From: Methylophilus sp.
GTDB taxonomy: Bacteria > Pseudomonadota > Gammaproteobacteria > Burkholderiales > Methylophilaceae
Assembly: GCA_030696695.1 (NCBI GenBank)
Contig: JAUYRP010000002.1
Coordinates: forward strand, 186,001 to 250,000
Length of the DNA: 64,000 bases
Direction of reading: 5' to 3'
Part shown: positions 37,640 through 47,593 of the stretch, in pieces
Position numbering within the stretch: position 1 is the stretch's first letter
How the letters are laid out: each line of letters begins with the position of its first letter
Made by a program: the position numbers and the translations under genes
The notes under the pieces: model-generated
Told to the model about the DNA's origin: nothing
The model's input: only the letters and a program-made list of their open reading frames with translations
Databases searched by the model: none

Positions 37640-37844
37640 ACAAAAAGGCTGGTAAGTTTATGATTTTAAATTTCATTTTAAGATGTAAACTTAATATAAT
37701 TCTGTTTACACGCTTTATCAAGCTAATTTGATCTATATAGCTCCATTGAGTCAAGCAAGTCGTTTTTGCGATACAAGAGTGGGGCATTCAATGAAGATAT
37801 AGAAGTAGGCATGTTAAAATGCGATCTAACAACAGAGAGTGATT

Positions 37845-39239
37845 ATGCAAGTTCGTACAAGATTCGCCCCAAGTCCAACAGGTTTTCTCCATATCGGCGG
37901 TGCCAGAACCGCTTTGTTTTCTTGGGCATATGCCAAGCGCCACCAAGGTCAGTTTATTTTGCGCATTGAAGATACAGATGTCGCGCGATCTACACCGGAA
38001 GCAGTGCAAGCAATTTTAGATGGTATGGAATGGCTGGGCTTAGATTACGATGAGGGCCCGTTCTATCAAATGCAACGCATGGCGCAATACAAAACCATCA
38101 TCCAACAAATGTTGGCTGATGGTTCGGCCTATTTATGCTACTGCAGTAAAGAGGAGTTAGACGCGCTGCGTGAACAGCAAATGCAGCAAGGCGTAAAGCC
38201 ACGTTATGATGGCCGCTGGCGTCCAGAGGACGGTAAGGACTTGCCGGTTCCCCCACAAGGTGTGCCACCAGTAGTACGTTTTAAAAACCCAAGTACAGGC
38301 GTGGTTGCGTGGGATGACTTGGTTAAAGGTCGAATTGAAATCGCCAATGCTGAGTTGGACGATTTGATCATAGCGCGTGCCGATGGTACGCCTACCTATA
38401 ACTTTTGTGTGGTGGTGGATGACTGGGAAATGCAAATATCGCATGTGATTCGCGGTGATGACCATGTGAACAACACCCCAAGGCAAATCAATATGTTAAA
38501 AGCCTTGGGCGCTAACATCCCTCAATATGCACATCTGTCAATGATTTTGGGTGATGATGGACAAAAGCTGTCTAAACGCCATGGTGCAGTCAGTGTGATG
38601 CAATATGATGAAGAAGGTTACTTACCTGAAGCAGTATTGAATTATTTGGCACGCTTAGGTTGGTCGCATGGCGACGAAGAAGTGTTTGATATGCAGCAAT
38701 TTTGCCAATGGTTTGATTTGGATCACATCACTGCTTCAGCTGCACAATTCAATACAGAAAAATTAAACTGGTTAAATGCACATTACATTAAAACCTGCCC
38801 ACAAGAAAAACTGATCACAGAGACCATCAAACGCTTGAAAGCTAAAGGTGTATTTGCCGAAGCAACATCACAGTTAAGTGATGCAATCGCACTTTATCGT
38901 GAACGAGCAAACAATCTTAACCAGTTAGCGCAGGACATCGCCTTCTTTTTTGTAGCACCTGTCGCCAATAATATGGATGTAGAAAAACATATCACACCAG
39001 AAGCGTTGCCTATTATGTCTGCATTTGTCACAAAAGTAAGCAAAATTGACTGGTCTGTAGAAGCTATTCACATGGCAATGAACGACATTGTGACCGAGCA
39101 TCAAGTTAAATTTCCGAAGTTGGCCATGCCTTTACGTGTGATGTTAACGGGGGGTGCGCAATCGCCAAGTATTGACCAAGTCATGTTTATTTTGGGACGA
39201 GAAGTGGCATTGCAAAGAATTAATGCCTATTTAAGCTAA
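37845..39239 (+). CDS. gltX: glutamyl-tRNA synthetase
   Basis: Class I aminoacyl-tRNA synthetase, 464 residues. Seen: RTRFAPSPTGFLHIGGARTA containing the HIGH-type motif, the KMSKS-type motif in DDGQKLSKRHGA, and the glutamate-specific catalytic core RIEDTDVARS. The ATG at 37845 has a purine-rich GAGAG upstream; a GTG six bases earlier would add two residues. The C-terminal anticodon-binding cage runs from about residue 320. Normal length, free-standing gene. Confidence 0.97.
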   Translation: MQVRTRFAPSPTGFLHIGGARTALFSWAYAKRHQGQFILRIEDTDVARSTPEAVQAILDGMEWLGLDYDEGPFYQMQRMAQYKTIIQQMLADGSAYLCYCSKEELDALREQQMQQGVKPRYDGRWRPEDGKDLPVPPQGVPPVVRFKNPSTGVVAWDDLVKGRIEIANAELDDLIIARADGTPTYNFCVVVDDWEMQISHVIRGDDHVNNTPRQINMLKALGANIPQYAHLSMILGDDGQKLSKRHGAVSVMQYDEEGYLPEAVLNYLARLGWSHGDEEVFDMQQFCQWFDLDHITASAAQFNTEKLNWLNAHYIKTCPQEKLITETIKRLKAKGVFAEATSQLSDAIALYRERANNLNQLAQDIAFFFVAPVANNMDVEKHITPEALPIMSAFVTKVSKIDWSVEAIHMAMNDIVTEHQVKFPKLAMPLRVMLTGGAQSPSIDQVMFILGREVALQRINAYLS

Positions 39240-39367
39240 AAATAATGCATATAAGCGAACGGAGTAGGAACAAAATAGTACAATCGTAGTCATTAGGTTG
39301 AGGGCATAAATGACGTAGGTTGTTGCACGCTACTCCAACATTATTAAAACTAAAAAGGAGCATAATA

Positions 39368-39607
39368 ATGAACAATAAAGGACAAATGTTACAAGACCCT
39401 TTCTTAAATGCATTAAGAAAAGAGCATGTACAAGTGTCCATTTATCTTGTGAATGGCATTAAATTACAAGGGCAAGTGGATTCTTTTGATCAGTATGTGA
39501 TTTTATTAAAAAATACTGTCACACAAATGGTGTACAAACACGCGATTTCTACCATCGTTCCTGCACGTGCAGTGAACATCAGCATCCCTGATCAGGCAGA
39601 AGAATAA
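39368..39607 (+). CDS. hfq: RNA chaperone Hfq
   Basis: Sm-like hexameric RNA chaperone that pairs small RNAs with mRNAs. The 79 residues show [21 protein letters not shown] (Sm1 with the proximal-face Gln and Asp), [10 protein letters not shown], and the Sm2 block [14 protein letters not shown]. The start follows AAGGAG eight bases upstream; an upstream in-frame start would add an unlikely 16 residues. The C-terminal tail is short. First gene of hfq-hflX-hflK-hflC-DUF2065-hisZ-purA. Confidence 0.97.
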   Translation: MNNKGQMLQDPFLNALRKEHVQVSIYLVNGIKLQGQVDSFDQYVILLKNTVTQMVYKHAISTIVPARAVNISIPDQAEE

Positions 39608-39613
39608 TACTGA

Positions 39614-40741
39614 ATGTTTGAAAGACCATCTGGCGGCGACGCCGTAGTTTTAGTCAGTGTTGATTTTGGTGAGTCTGATTATGCCGAAAGTTTGCAAGAG
39701 CTCAGGCATTTGGTGACCACGGCGGGCATGCAGATTCGGGCCACCGTCGAAGGTAGGCGTCAATCACCAGATGCTAAGTTTTTTATAGGATCGGGCAAGG
39801 CAGAAGAGCTCAAGCTGATGCTTGAATCAAGCGAGTCCAAAGTAGTTGCCTTCAATCACGATTTAAGTCCCTCGCAACAACGCAATCTAGAACGGTTTTT
39901 GCAAGCACGTGTGGTAGATCGTACGGGTTTGATTCTAGATATTTTTGCGCAACGTGCCCAAACGCATGAGGGTAAGCTACAAGTGGAGTTGGCGCAGATG
40001 GAGCACCTTTCCACGCGTTTGGTGCGAGGCTGGACCCACTTAGAGCGTCAAAAAGGCGGTATTGGTGTACGTGGTGGACCTGGTGAAACGCAACTGGAGT
40101 TGGATCGCCGCATGTTGCGTGTACGTGTTAAGCAGCTTAAAGAAAAGCTGGCAAAGCTCAAGCAGCAACGTGGTATGCAACGCAGAGCACGTAAGCGTTC
40201 TAATCTCATGACGGTTTCAATTGTTGGCTACACCAATGCTGGTAAGTCGACGTTGTTTAATCGTTTGACACATTCTGGTGTTTACGCAGCAGATCAACTG
40301 TTTGCAACTCTAGACACGACCTCTCGTAAAATGCATTTGCCTGATGCCCATCCAGCCGTGTTGTCAGACACAGTAGGGTTTATCAAGCATTTGCCAACGA
40401 CGCTAATAGAAGCGTTTGGCGCCACGCTGGAAGAAGCCGCGCAGGCGGATTTGTTATTGCATGTGGTGGACGTATCAAGCACAAATCGAGACGCGCAAAT
40501 TGAGCAAGTGAATTTTGTTTTAAACGAAATTGGCGCATCGCAAGTTCACCAAATATTGGTGTTAAACCAAATCGACCGTGTGGGCATGCCATCAGGTGTG
40601 GAACGTGATGAATATGGTAAGATTTACAAGGTAAGGATTTCAGCAATAGATGGCACAGGGCTTGATGATTTAAAGCTCGCGCTTGTTGAGTATCAGCAGT
40701 TATTGAAACAAATGAGCACAGAAGAAAGTGCTTACGCATAA
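39614..40741 (+). CDS. hflX: ribosome-associated GTPase HflX
   Basis: OBG-like GTPase that splits or rescues stalled ribosomes under stress. The 375 residues have an N-terminal HflX domain (ATVEGRRQSPDAKFFIGSGK), a basic coiled-coil linker (about residues 160-195), and a G domain with P-loop GYTNAGKSTLFN, switch DTVGFIKHLP and NQIDR. It starts six bases after hfq and precedes hflK, the conserved order. Confidence 0.97.
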   Translation: MFERPSGGDAVVLVSVDFGESDYAESLQELRHLVTTAGMQIRATVEGRRQSPDAKFFIGSGKAEELKLMLESSESKVVAFNHDLSPSQQRNLERFLQARVVDRTGLILDIFAQRAQTHEGKLQVELAQMEHLSTRLVRGWTHLERQKGGIGVRGGPGETQLELDRRMLRVRVKQLKEKLAKLKQQRGMQRRARKRSNLMTVSIVGYTNAGKSTLFNRLTHSGVYAADQLFATLDTTSRKMHLPDAHPAVLSDTVGFIKHLPTTLIEAFGATLEEAAQADLLLHVVDVSSTNRDAQIEQVNFVLNEIGASQVHQILVLNQIDRVGMPSGVERDEYGKIYKVRISAIDGTGLDDLKLALVEYQQLLKQMSTEESAYA

Positions 40742-40758
40742 TAATTTCGGAGTAATGC

Positions 40759-41928
40759 ATGATTAAGTTTCCAGGATTTGGACAACGCAATAACGAAGGG
40801 CCTCCTGATTTAGATGAGGTGTTTCGTGATTTAAGTAAAAAGATAAACAACCTATTTGGCGGTTCTGGTGGAGGTGGTAACACACCCTCTAAGAGCATCG
40901 ACTTTCCAATTTTTCCGATTATCGGATTGGTTGCGCTAGTTTGGCTGGCGACTGGATTCTATATTGTGGATCAAGGCTCAAGAGGTGTGGTGTTACGTTT
41001 TGGGCAGCACATTGAGACTACAATGCCGGGTCCTAGATGGCACCTCCCATTTCCCATTGAGAGTGTAGAGAACGTGAATTTGGAGCAAGTGCGCACTATA
41101 GAGGTTGGATATCGATCTGCTGAGGGTGGTAATACGCGTAGCAAAGAACCACGCGAGTCGCTCATGCTGACAGATGATGAAAATATCATCGATTTGCAAT
41201 TTGCTGTGCAGTACAACTTAAAAAATGTAGAGGATTTTCAATTTAAAAATCGTTCTACTGAAGACGGTGTTAGAGGTATTGCGGAAACAGCAATTCGGGA
41301 AATTGTAGGCAAAAGCAAGATGGACTTTGCACTATATGAAGGACGTGAAGAGATTGCAGTGCGCGTGAAGAAACTGATGCAAGAGGTGTTAGATCGCTAT
41401 GCATCTGGGATTAATGTTGTAAACGTAACGATGCAGAATGCGCAACCACCAGAGCAGGTACAAGCGGCCTTTGATGATGCAGTTAAAGCTAAGCAAGATC
41501 TGGAACGTCAAAAAAATGAAGGTCAAGCTTATGCTAACGACGTGATTCCAAAAGCACGAGGCACAGCATCTAGGTTAGCTGAAGAGGCTGCAGGTTATAG
41601 ATTGCGTGTTGAGAATGAGGCAAAAGGTAATGCCAATCGTTTTGAACAGATATTGACGCAATATAACAAGGCGCCAGAAGTGACACGCCAGAGGATGTAC
41701 ATAGATGCGCAAGAACAAATCATGAGCAACACCAGTAAAGTGCTCATAGACCAAAAAGGCGGTAACAGCTTACTGTATCTTCCTTTAGATAAGTTGATGG
41801 AGAGAACTGGGGCATCAAAATCAGGATCGTCTGCTGCTAAAACAACTGCTACAGAGCGCGTTGAAATGGAAGTAGATACCGATCGCTCACGCGATGCATT
41901 TAGAAGTCGTGACCGTGATGAACGATAG
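40759..41928 (+). CDS. hflK: FtsH regulator HflK
   Basis: Membrane SPFH/prohibitin-family protein that forms a cage with HflC around the FtsH protease. The 389 residues have a glycine-rich cytoplasmic N-terminus (GGSGGGGN), one transmembrane helix (about residues 51-70), the band 7 domain beginning VDQGSRGVVLRFGQH, a helical coiled-coil arm (PEQVQAAFDDAVKAKQDLER) and an acidic/basic C-terminus. Eighteen bases separate it from hflX and 19 from hflC. Confidence 0.96.
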   Translation: MIKFPGFGQRNNEGPPDLDEVFRDLSKKINNLFGGSGGGGNTPSKSIDFPIFPIIGLVALVWLATGFYIVDQGSRGVVLRFGQHIETTMPGPRWHLPFPIESVENVNLEQVRTIEVGYRSAEGGNTRSKEPRESLMLTDDENIIDLQFAVQYNLKNVEDFQFKNRSTEDGVRGIAETAIREIVGKSKMDFALYEGREEIAVRVKKLMQEVLDRYASGINVVNVTMQNAQPPEQVQAAFDDAVKAKQDLERQKNEGQAYANDVIPKARGTASRLAEEAAGYRLRVENEAKGNANRFEQILTQYNKAPEVTRQRMYIDAQEQIMSNTSKVLIDQKGGNSLLYLPLDKLMERTGASKSGSSAAKTTATERVEMEVDTDRSRDAFRSRDRDER

Positions 41929-41947
41929 AAACGAAAGTGAAGAATAA

Positions 41948-42823
41948 ATGAAAAATTTTGGTGCAGGTTTAATTGGTGCTTTTGTGGTGATGGTCATCAT
42001 CACACTTTCTGCTTTTACGGTAGATGAGCGTGAATATGCCATTGTGTTTAGGTTGGGTGAGATTGTTTCAGTGAAGAAATCACCTGGTCTCTACTTTAAA
42101 ATGCCTTTGGTAGAAAATGTGCGTTATTTTGATAAGCGTATTTTGACGTTGAACTGGGACGAGCCAGACCGCTTTATCACCAGTGAAAAGAAAAACGTAT
42201 TGGTCGATTCATTTGTGAAATGGAAAATCATTGACCCTGCTAAATTCTATGTGTCAGTGAAAGGTGATGAAGCACAGGCAGAACGTCGCTTATCACAAAC
42301 GGTGAATGATGGTTTACGTGCTGAGTTCGGTAAACGTACCATTCATGATGTGGTGTCTGGTGAGCGGACAGAGATTATGGACATCTTGCGTCAGCGTGCA
42401 GACAAAGACAGTCGTCAAATTGGTGTGCAGATTTTAGACGTGCGTTTACGCCGTGTTGATTTGCCTAAAGAGGTCAGCGAGTCGGTGTACCAACGTATGG
42501 ATGCAGAGCGTAAGTCAGTAGCCAATGAATTGCGTTCGCAAGGTTCGGCAGCGGCTGAAAAAATTCGTGCAGATGCAGACAAGCAACGTGAAGTGATTGT
42601 GGCAGAAGCTTACCGTGAAGCGCAAAAAATTAAAGGTGACGGTGATGCAAAAGCTGCAGAAATTTATGCGAATGCATTTAATAAGAACCCAGAGTTTTAT
42701 GCGTTTTACCGAAGTACTGAAGCCTATAAAAATAGCTTTAACAGCAAAGAAGATGTGATTGTATTGGATCAAAGCTCTGATTTCTTTAAATATATGCGTA
42801 GCAGTGGCGGAGTTAAAAAGTAA
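41948..42823 (+). CDS. hflC: FtsH regulator HflC
   Basis: Partner of HflK in the FtsH-associated complex. The 291 residues have an N-terminal membrane anchor (GAGLIGAFVVMVIITLSAFTV), the band 7 domain starting VDEREYAIVFRLGEIV, and the coiled arm RRVDLPKEVSESVYQRMDAE followed by a charged, alanine-rich helix. Length is typical for betaproteobacteria. Confidence 0.96.
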   Translation: MKNFGAGLIGAFVVMVIITLSAFTVDEREYAIVFRLGEIVSVKKSPGLYFKMPLVENVRYFDKRILTLNWDEPDRFITSEKKNVLVDSFVKWKIIDPAKFYVSVKGDEAQAERRLSQTVNDGLRAEFGKRTIHDVVSGERTEIMDILRQRADKDSRQIGVQILDVRLRRVDLPKEVSESVYQRMDAERKSVANELRSQGSAAAEKIRADADKQREVIVAEAYREAQKIKGDGDAKAAEIYANAFNKNPEFYAFYRSTEAYKNSFNSKEDVIVLDQSSDFFKYMRSSGGVKK

Positions 42824-42832
42824 GGCAGTAAG

Positions 42833-43018
42833 TTGAACAATACGCTACTCACCGCGCTAGGATTGATGCTGATTGTCGAAGGCTTGTTGCCTTTGCTCAT
42901 GCCGCAAGCTTGGCGCGATACGTTTCAACGGCTTATCGCATTAAAAGATGGCCAGTTAAGATTTATTGGTTTAATTTCCATCATTGGCGGATGTTTGCTA
43001 ATGATGTTCAGTCGCTAG
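42833..43018 (+). CDS. DUF2065 small membrane protein
   Basis: Protein of 61 residues with two hydrophobic segments (LLTALGLMLIVEGLLPLLMP and LRFIGLISIIGGCLLMMF) joined by WRDTFQRLIALKDGQ, the DUF2065 pattern. The start is a TTG at 42833 with an AAGG site upstream. It lies nine bases after hflC in the conserved hflC-DUF2065-hisZ-purA order. Function unknown. Confidence 0.85.
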   Translation: MNNTLLTALGLMLIVEGLLPLLMPQAWRDTFQRLIALKDGQLRFIGLISIIGGCLLMMFSR

Positions 43019-43056
43019 CGTAAGCCGTAAGTGTAGTTTGCGGTTATAATAACGCC

Positions 43057-44217
43057 ATGCGAAATTGGTTACTCCCCGAATTTATTGAAGATGTGTTGCC
43101 TGCGGAAGCTGGGCGCATTGAATCATTACGTAGACAGCTTTTAGATTTATTTCAAGTACATGGCTACCAATATGTGATTCCGCCAATGTTGGAATACATG
43201 GAATCGTTAATTACAGGCACCGGTTATGATCTGGATTTGGCGACGTTTAAAGTGGTTGATCAATTGACTGGTCGTTTAATGGGTGTGCGTGCAGATATGA
43301 CGCCGCAAGCGGCCAGAATTGATGCGCACATGTTGAATCATCAAGGGGTGTCTCGCCTATGTTATGCAGGCACGGTCTTGCGCACAAAGCCAGATGGTCT
43401 TGCTAGAACGCGTGAACCCCTGCAGTTAGGTGCGGAGCTATTTGGGCACGCGGGGATCGAGAGTGATGTCGAGATTCAACGTCTCATGATTAAGTCTTTA
43501 CAATTGCTTGGCCTTAAAGAGTTGCATATTGATTTTAGCCATGTAGGTATATTCGAGAGCTTAGTAAAACATGCGGAGCTAGATGCCGGTCTTGAGCAGG
43601 CGTTGTTCTCTGCGCTGCAGAGTAAAGATAAATCTGCCGTCACCCTGTTGGTCAATAAGCTAGACACGCAAACACAACAAGCATTTATCAAACTGGTTGA
43701 GCTAAATGGCGATGTGAACATGTTAGCGGAGGCTGTCAAAGTCTTGCCGCCGTTTGATGACATTCATCAAGCGCTGAATGATTTGCGTGCGATTGCCGAT
43801 CATTTGGCTGATTTGGATGTGCAAGTAGGCTTTGACCTCAGTGAGCTACGCGGTTACCACTATCATTCAGGCATTGTATTTGCAGCATACGCCCATGGCT
43901 ATGCTGGTCCCATTGCATTAGGTGGTCGCTATGATGAAGTGGGTGTTGCGTTTGGACGCGCCAGGCCTGCTACGGGGTTCAGCTTAGATTTGCGCGGCGC
44001 AGTATTAGCTCTAGCGCCCGCGCAAGTAAAAAAGGCGATTTTAGCGCCTGCTGGCAATGATGCTCCGTTATTGGTCGCAATAGAGTCTTTGCGCGCGAGT
44101 GGTCAAATAGTGATCCAAGCCTTCCCGAATATGGCCTCTCATGTTGATGAGCTTGGCTGTGATCGCACATTGGAACTCAAGCAAGGTGAATGGTGTGTCA
44201 CGCCCATTGCCCATTAA
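43057..44217 (+). CDS. hisZ: ATP phosphoribosyltransferase regulatory subunit HisZ
   Basis: Catalytically inactive relative of histidyl-tRNA synthetase that binds short HisG and makes it histidine-sensitive in the first step of histidine synthesis. The 386 residues keep a class II-like core (LLPEFIEDVLPAEAGRIESLRR, VRADMTPQAARIDAH, ELRGYHYHSGIVF, GGRYDEVG) but lack the anticodon-binding domain. Synteny with purA supports hisZ over hisS, and a true hisS is at 17 kb. Confidence 0.95.
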   Translation: MRNWLLPEFIEDVLPAEAGRIESLRRQLLDLFQVHGYQYVIPPMLEYMESLITGTGYDLDLATFKVVDQLTGRLMGVRADMTPQAARIDAHMLNHQGVSRLCYAGTVLRTKPDGLARTREPLQLGAELFGHAGIESDVEIQRLMIKSLQLLGLKELHIDFSHVGIFESLVKHAELDAGLEQALFSALQSKDKSAVTLLVNKLDTQTQQAFIKLVELNGDVNMLAEAVKVLPPFDDIHQALNDLRAIADHLADLDVQVGFDLSELRGYHYHSGIVFAAYAHGYAGPIALGGRYDEVGVAFGRARPATGFSLDLRGAVLALAPAQVKKAILAPAGNDAPLLVAIESLRASGQIVIQAFPNMASHVDELGCDRTLELKQGEWCVTPIAH

Positions 44218-44274
44218 CACATTTTTATTTATCACGTAGAGACATCTACACTACTGAATTTACGGCATCAAAAT

Positions 44275-45624
44275 ATGGCAAATCAATCAAATAAGCATCA
44301 AGCAAAAAACGTAGTCGTCATTGGCACCCAGTGGGGCGATGAAGGCAAAGGAAAAATCGTTGATTGGTTAACCGATCATGCGCAAGGTGTGGTCAGGTTC
44401 CAAGGTGGACACAATGCGGGTCATACACTAGTCGTTGGTCAAGGTGCTGAGCAACGGGTATACAAACTCAACCTGGTGCCATCTGGCATTGTGCGGGCAG
44501 GGGTGAATTGCTATATCGGCAATGGTGTTGTGCTGGACGCTGGGCACTTGTTAAGTGAAATTGACACATTGGAAAAAGGCGGGCTTGAAGTCAAGAGCCG
44601 TCTAAAACTCAGTCCAGGTTGCCCATTAATTTTAAGCCACCATGTAGCTGTGGATATTGCACGTGAAGCTAAGCGCAGTGAAGATAAAAAGATTGGCACC
44701 ACAGGTAAAGGCATTGGTCCTACTTATGAGGATAAAGTGGCGCGTCGAGCATTGCGTGTGTATGACTTGTTTTACCCTGAACGCTTTGCGGAAAAATTGC
44801 GCGAAGTGATGGATTATCATAATTTTGTATTGACGCAGTACTTAGGTGCTCAAGCGGTTGATTTAAATCAACAATATGACGCGAGCATGCAACATGCCCA
44901 AGCGCTAAAACCCATGGTAAGTGATATTTCTGCTGAATTATATGCGGCCAATGCACGCGGTGAAAACTTGCTATTTGAAGGCGCGCAAGGGACGTTGTTA
45001 GATATTGACCATGGCACCTATCCTTATGTGACATCCAGCAACTGTATTGCGGGTCAAGCCTCTGCTGGTACCGGAGTAGGTGCCAATATGTTGCATTATG
45101 TATTAGGTATTACTAAGGCCTACACTACGCGCGTAGGCGGTGGCCCTTTCCCAAGTGAGCTGGATATTGAAACTGAGGGTGTGCCTGGTCATCAAATGTC
45201 GAATAAAGGACAAGAGATTGGCACTGTGACCAAACGAAAACGCCGTTGTGGTTGGTTTGATGCAGCTGCTTTACGTCGTTCCGCGCGTATTAATGGCCTC
45301 ACTGGTTTGTGTATTACTAAATTAGATGTACTCGATGGTATTGATAGTCTCAATATCTGCACAGGGTATGAGCTGGATGGCAATGTGGTCGATATGTTAC
45401 CTGTTGGTGCAGATGATGTAGCACGCTGCAAACCCATCTACGAAACTGTGGCAGGTTGGCAGGGCAATACGTTTGGTGTTAAAACTTGGGATGGCTTGCC
45501 CAAAAACGCACAGATTTATTTGAAGCGTTTAGAAGCTTTGTGTGGCGTACCTATCGCCATTGTATCCACAGGGCCAGAACGCGATGAAACTATTGTGCTA
45601 GAGCATCCATTCCACATTGGATAA
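44275..45624 (+). CDS. purA: adenylosuccinate synthetase
   Basis: GTP-dependent enzyme converting IMP to adenylosuccinate in AMP synthesis. The 449 residues show [40 protein letters not shown], and [13 protein letters not shown]. Normal length. Only four bases separate its stop from the flavoprotein start, so it is the first gene of a run that continues into H4MPT/methanofuran biosynthesis. Confidence 0.97.
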   Translation: MANQSNKHQAKNVVVIGTQWGDEGKGKIVDWLTDHAQGVVRFQGGHNAGHTLVVGQGAEQRVYKLNLVPSGIVRAGVNCYIGNGVVLDAGHLLSEIDTLEKGGLEVKSRLKLSPGCPLILSHHVAVDIAREAKRSEDKKIGTTGKGIGPTYEDKVARRALRVYDLFYPERFAEKLREVMDYHNFVLTQYLGAQAVDLNQQYDASMQHAQALKPMVSDISAELYAANARGENLLFEGAQGTLLDIDHGTYPYVTSSNCIAGQASAGTGVGANMLHYVLGITKAYTTRVGGGPFPSELDIETEGVPGHQMSNKGQEIGTVTKRKRRCGWFDAAALRRSARINGLTGLCITKLDVLDGIDSLNICTGYELDGNVVDMLPVGADDVARCKPIYETVAGWQGNTFGVKTWDGLPKNAQIYLKRLEALCGVPIAIVSTGPERDETIVLEHPFHIG

Positions 45625-45628
45625 TCAA

Positions 45629-46189
45629 ATGCAAAAGCGACTTGCATGGGCGATTACGGGTTCTGGTCATTACTTACGCGAGTCGTTGAAGTTATTGCAA
45701 ACGCTAGATTCGGTTGATATTTTCTTAAGCAAAGCTGCTGCTGAAATTATTAAGCAGTACGGATTTCAGGCACAGCTGGATGCAACAGGGCACCGTGTTT
45801 ATCAAGACAAAACAGCTAGTAGTATTCCTGTGGAGCTGTTTTACGAAGGTAAGTATCATACGTTGGTCATTGCACCAGCCACTTCCAATACCATCGCAAA
45901 AATGGCGTATGGATTCTCAGATAGTTTAGTCACCAATCTATTTGCGCAAGCAGGTAAAACCCGTGTTGAAAGTATTGTGTTTGCTTGTGACACGGCGCCA
46001 GAACTTGAGTCCCAGGCGCCTCGAGACAATATTGTCAAGGTATATCCGCGAGATATTGATCTTGAAAATGTTGCAAAATTAAAGTCGTTTGCATTTACTG
46101 CAGTAGCTGAAGATATTGATCAGCTACAACAGCTCATTATGCAACGGCTTGCTGACGAACATCAGACGGGTGTTGAGTCGTTCAAATGA
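45629..46189 (+). CDS. flavoprotein of the dihydromethanopterin reductase (AfpA/DmrB-like) type
   Basis: FMN-binding flavoprotein of 186 residues. Seen: WAITGSGHYLRESLKLLQ as the phosphate-binding turn, VIAPATSNTIAKMAYGFSDSL, typical of the flavoprotein (PF02441-type) fold, and VFACDTAPELES. Methylotroph relatives beside H4MPT genes are archaeal-type flavoproteins proposed as dihydromethanopterin reductases, the last step of H4MPT synthesis. The ATG at 45629 was chosen over the TTG at 45617, which lies inside purA. It overlaps the next gene by four bases. Confidence 0.8.
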   Translation: MQKRLAWAITGSGHYLRESLKLLQTLDSVDIFLSKAAAEIIKQYGFQAQLDATGHRVYQDKTASSIPVELFYEGKYHTLVIAPATSNTIAKMAYGFSDSLVTNLFAQAGKTRVESIVFACDTAPELESQAPRDNIVKVYPRDIDLENVAKLKSFAFTAVAEDIDQLQQLIMQRLADEHQTGVESFK

Positions 46190-47589
46190 CAGAAAAACTG
46201 TTATTTATAACAGGAAAGCTGGCCGAAAAAAGCTTACATAAGGTGCTTGGTGAAGTGCAAGCCAACCCGAAAACGCCCCAATTTAAATACCGTATAGAGC
46301 AAATTGGCGTGTCAGTGGCTGCGTTAATGACGCCAGCATTGATAGCACGTCGCCTGAAAGATATTGGGGATGCCAATAAAGTGATTTTGCCTGGTCTTTG
46401 CCAAGGTGATTTAGCACCCCTGCAAGCGCAACTAGGTGTTCCAGTAGAGCGTGGGCCCGAAGATTTAAAAGACCTGCCCCAATACTTTGGGCAACAAGGC
46501 ATTACGCCAGATTTATCACAACACAGTGTAAAGATTTTTGCAGAGATTGTGGATGCGCCAGACTTGTCTGTAGACGCTATTCTGCAAAAGGCGGAGCGAT
46601 TTAAGCAACAAGGTGCTGATGTCATTGATTTAGGATGCTTGCCAGGTAAACCTTTTTTACATCTTGCGGATACTGTAAAAGCGCTTAAAGCGGCAAGCTT
46701 TTTAGTAAGCGTAGATTCAATGAATATCGCGGACTTAAGAACAGCTGGATTGGCGGGTGCAGATTACTTACTTAGCTTGACAGAAAAAACCATCAACTTG
46801 ATCGATGAAGTTGATGCAACACCGATTTTGATTCCAAATAAACCCGGCAATATGGCGTCGTTGTATCGCGCAATTGAGCATTGTTTGCGCAAAAACAAAC
46901 CCTTTTATGCTGATGCTATTTTGGATCCTATTCATTTCGGACTCACAGACTCGATAGTACGCTATCACAAACTCCGAAAAAAATACCCGCAGATCCAAAT
47001 TATGATGGGGGTAGGCAATCTGACAGAGCTAACAGACGCTGATACCACAGGTATTAATGCGTTGCTATTTGGTATGATCAGCGAGTTAGACATCAATGCA
47101 GTGCTAGCGACATCCGTGAGTGCGCATGCCGCTTATGCTATTGCGGAGGCCAATGTTGCTAGACGCGTGATGTATCGTGCAAAGCAAGACAATCGTTTAC
47201 CAAGAGGCTATAGCAATGGGTTGCTGGGACTCCATGATAGAAAGCCTTTTAGTTACAGTGCTGAAGAAATCCAAGAGTTTGCCACACAAATCAAAGACCC
47301 AAGTTTTCGTATTATGGTAAGTGAATTGGGTGTGCATGTGTATAATCGTGACGGCATACAAATGGATATAGATCCATTCAAGTTTTACCCCTTGTTGGGC
47401 GTTGACAATGATGCCTCACACGCATTTTATTTAGGTGTAGAACTGGCGAGGGCACAAATTGCATGGCAACTCAAAAAACGCTACGTGCAAGACGAGATGC
47501 TTCAGTTTGGCGTAGCAACTCTTGATCAAGACAAACAACCAAAAACAGCACACCGTGAAGCGTCTATCAAAGAGAAAGCAGTCGAGTAA
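46186..47589 (+). CDS. dihydropteroate-synthase-like protein of H4MPT synthesis (DUF6513 + DHPS fold)
   Basis: Protein of 467 residues with an N-terminal DUF6513-like part (LLFITGKLAEKSLHKVLGEV, about 1-110) and a dihydropteroate-synthase-like TIM barrel (ADVIDLGCLPGKPF, VSVDSMNIADLRTAGLAGADYLLS, DAILDPIHFG). It is the type present in methylotroph H4MPT gene clusters and in methanogens, thought to join the pterin to the aminobenzoyl-type moiety in place of folate DHPS. Activity is not proven by the sequence. Four-base overlap with the flavoprotein and four bases before DUF447. Confidence 0.85.
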   Translation: MTEKLLFITGKLAEKSLHKVLGEVQANPKTPQFKYRIEQIGVSVAALMTPALIARRLKDIGDANKVILPGLCQGDLAPLQAQLGVPVERGPEDLKDLPQYFGQQGITPDLSQHSVKIFAEIVDAPDLSVDAILQKAERFKQQGADVIDLGCLPGKPFLHLADTVKALKAASFLVSVDSMNIADLRTAGLAGADYLLSLTEKTINLIDEVDATPILIPNKPGNMASLYRAIEHCLRKNKPFYADAILDPIHFGLTDSIVRYHKLRKKYPQIQIMMGVGNLTELTDADTTGINALLFGMISELDINAVLATSVSAHAAYAIAEANVARRVMYRAKQDNRLPRGYSNGLLGLHDRKPFSYSAEEIQEFATQIKDPSFRIMVSELGVHVYNRDGIQMDIDPFKFYPLLGVDNDASHAFYLGVELARAQIAWQLKKRYVQDEMLQFGVATLDQDKQPKTAHREASIKEKAVE

Positions 47590-47593
47590 ATCA

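Noticed and set aside
40383-40898. 171-codon minus-strand frame opposite hflX/hflK
   Set aside because: It spans the junction of two conserved genes on the other strand and has no recognisable domain or ribosome site.
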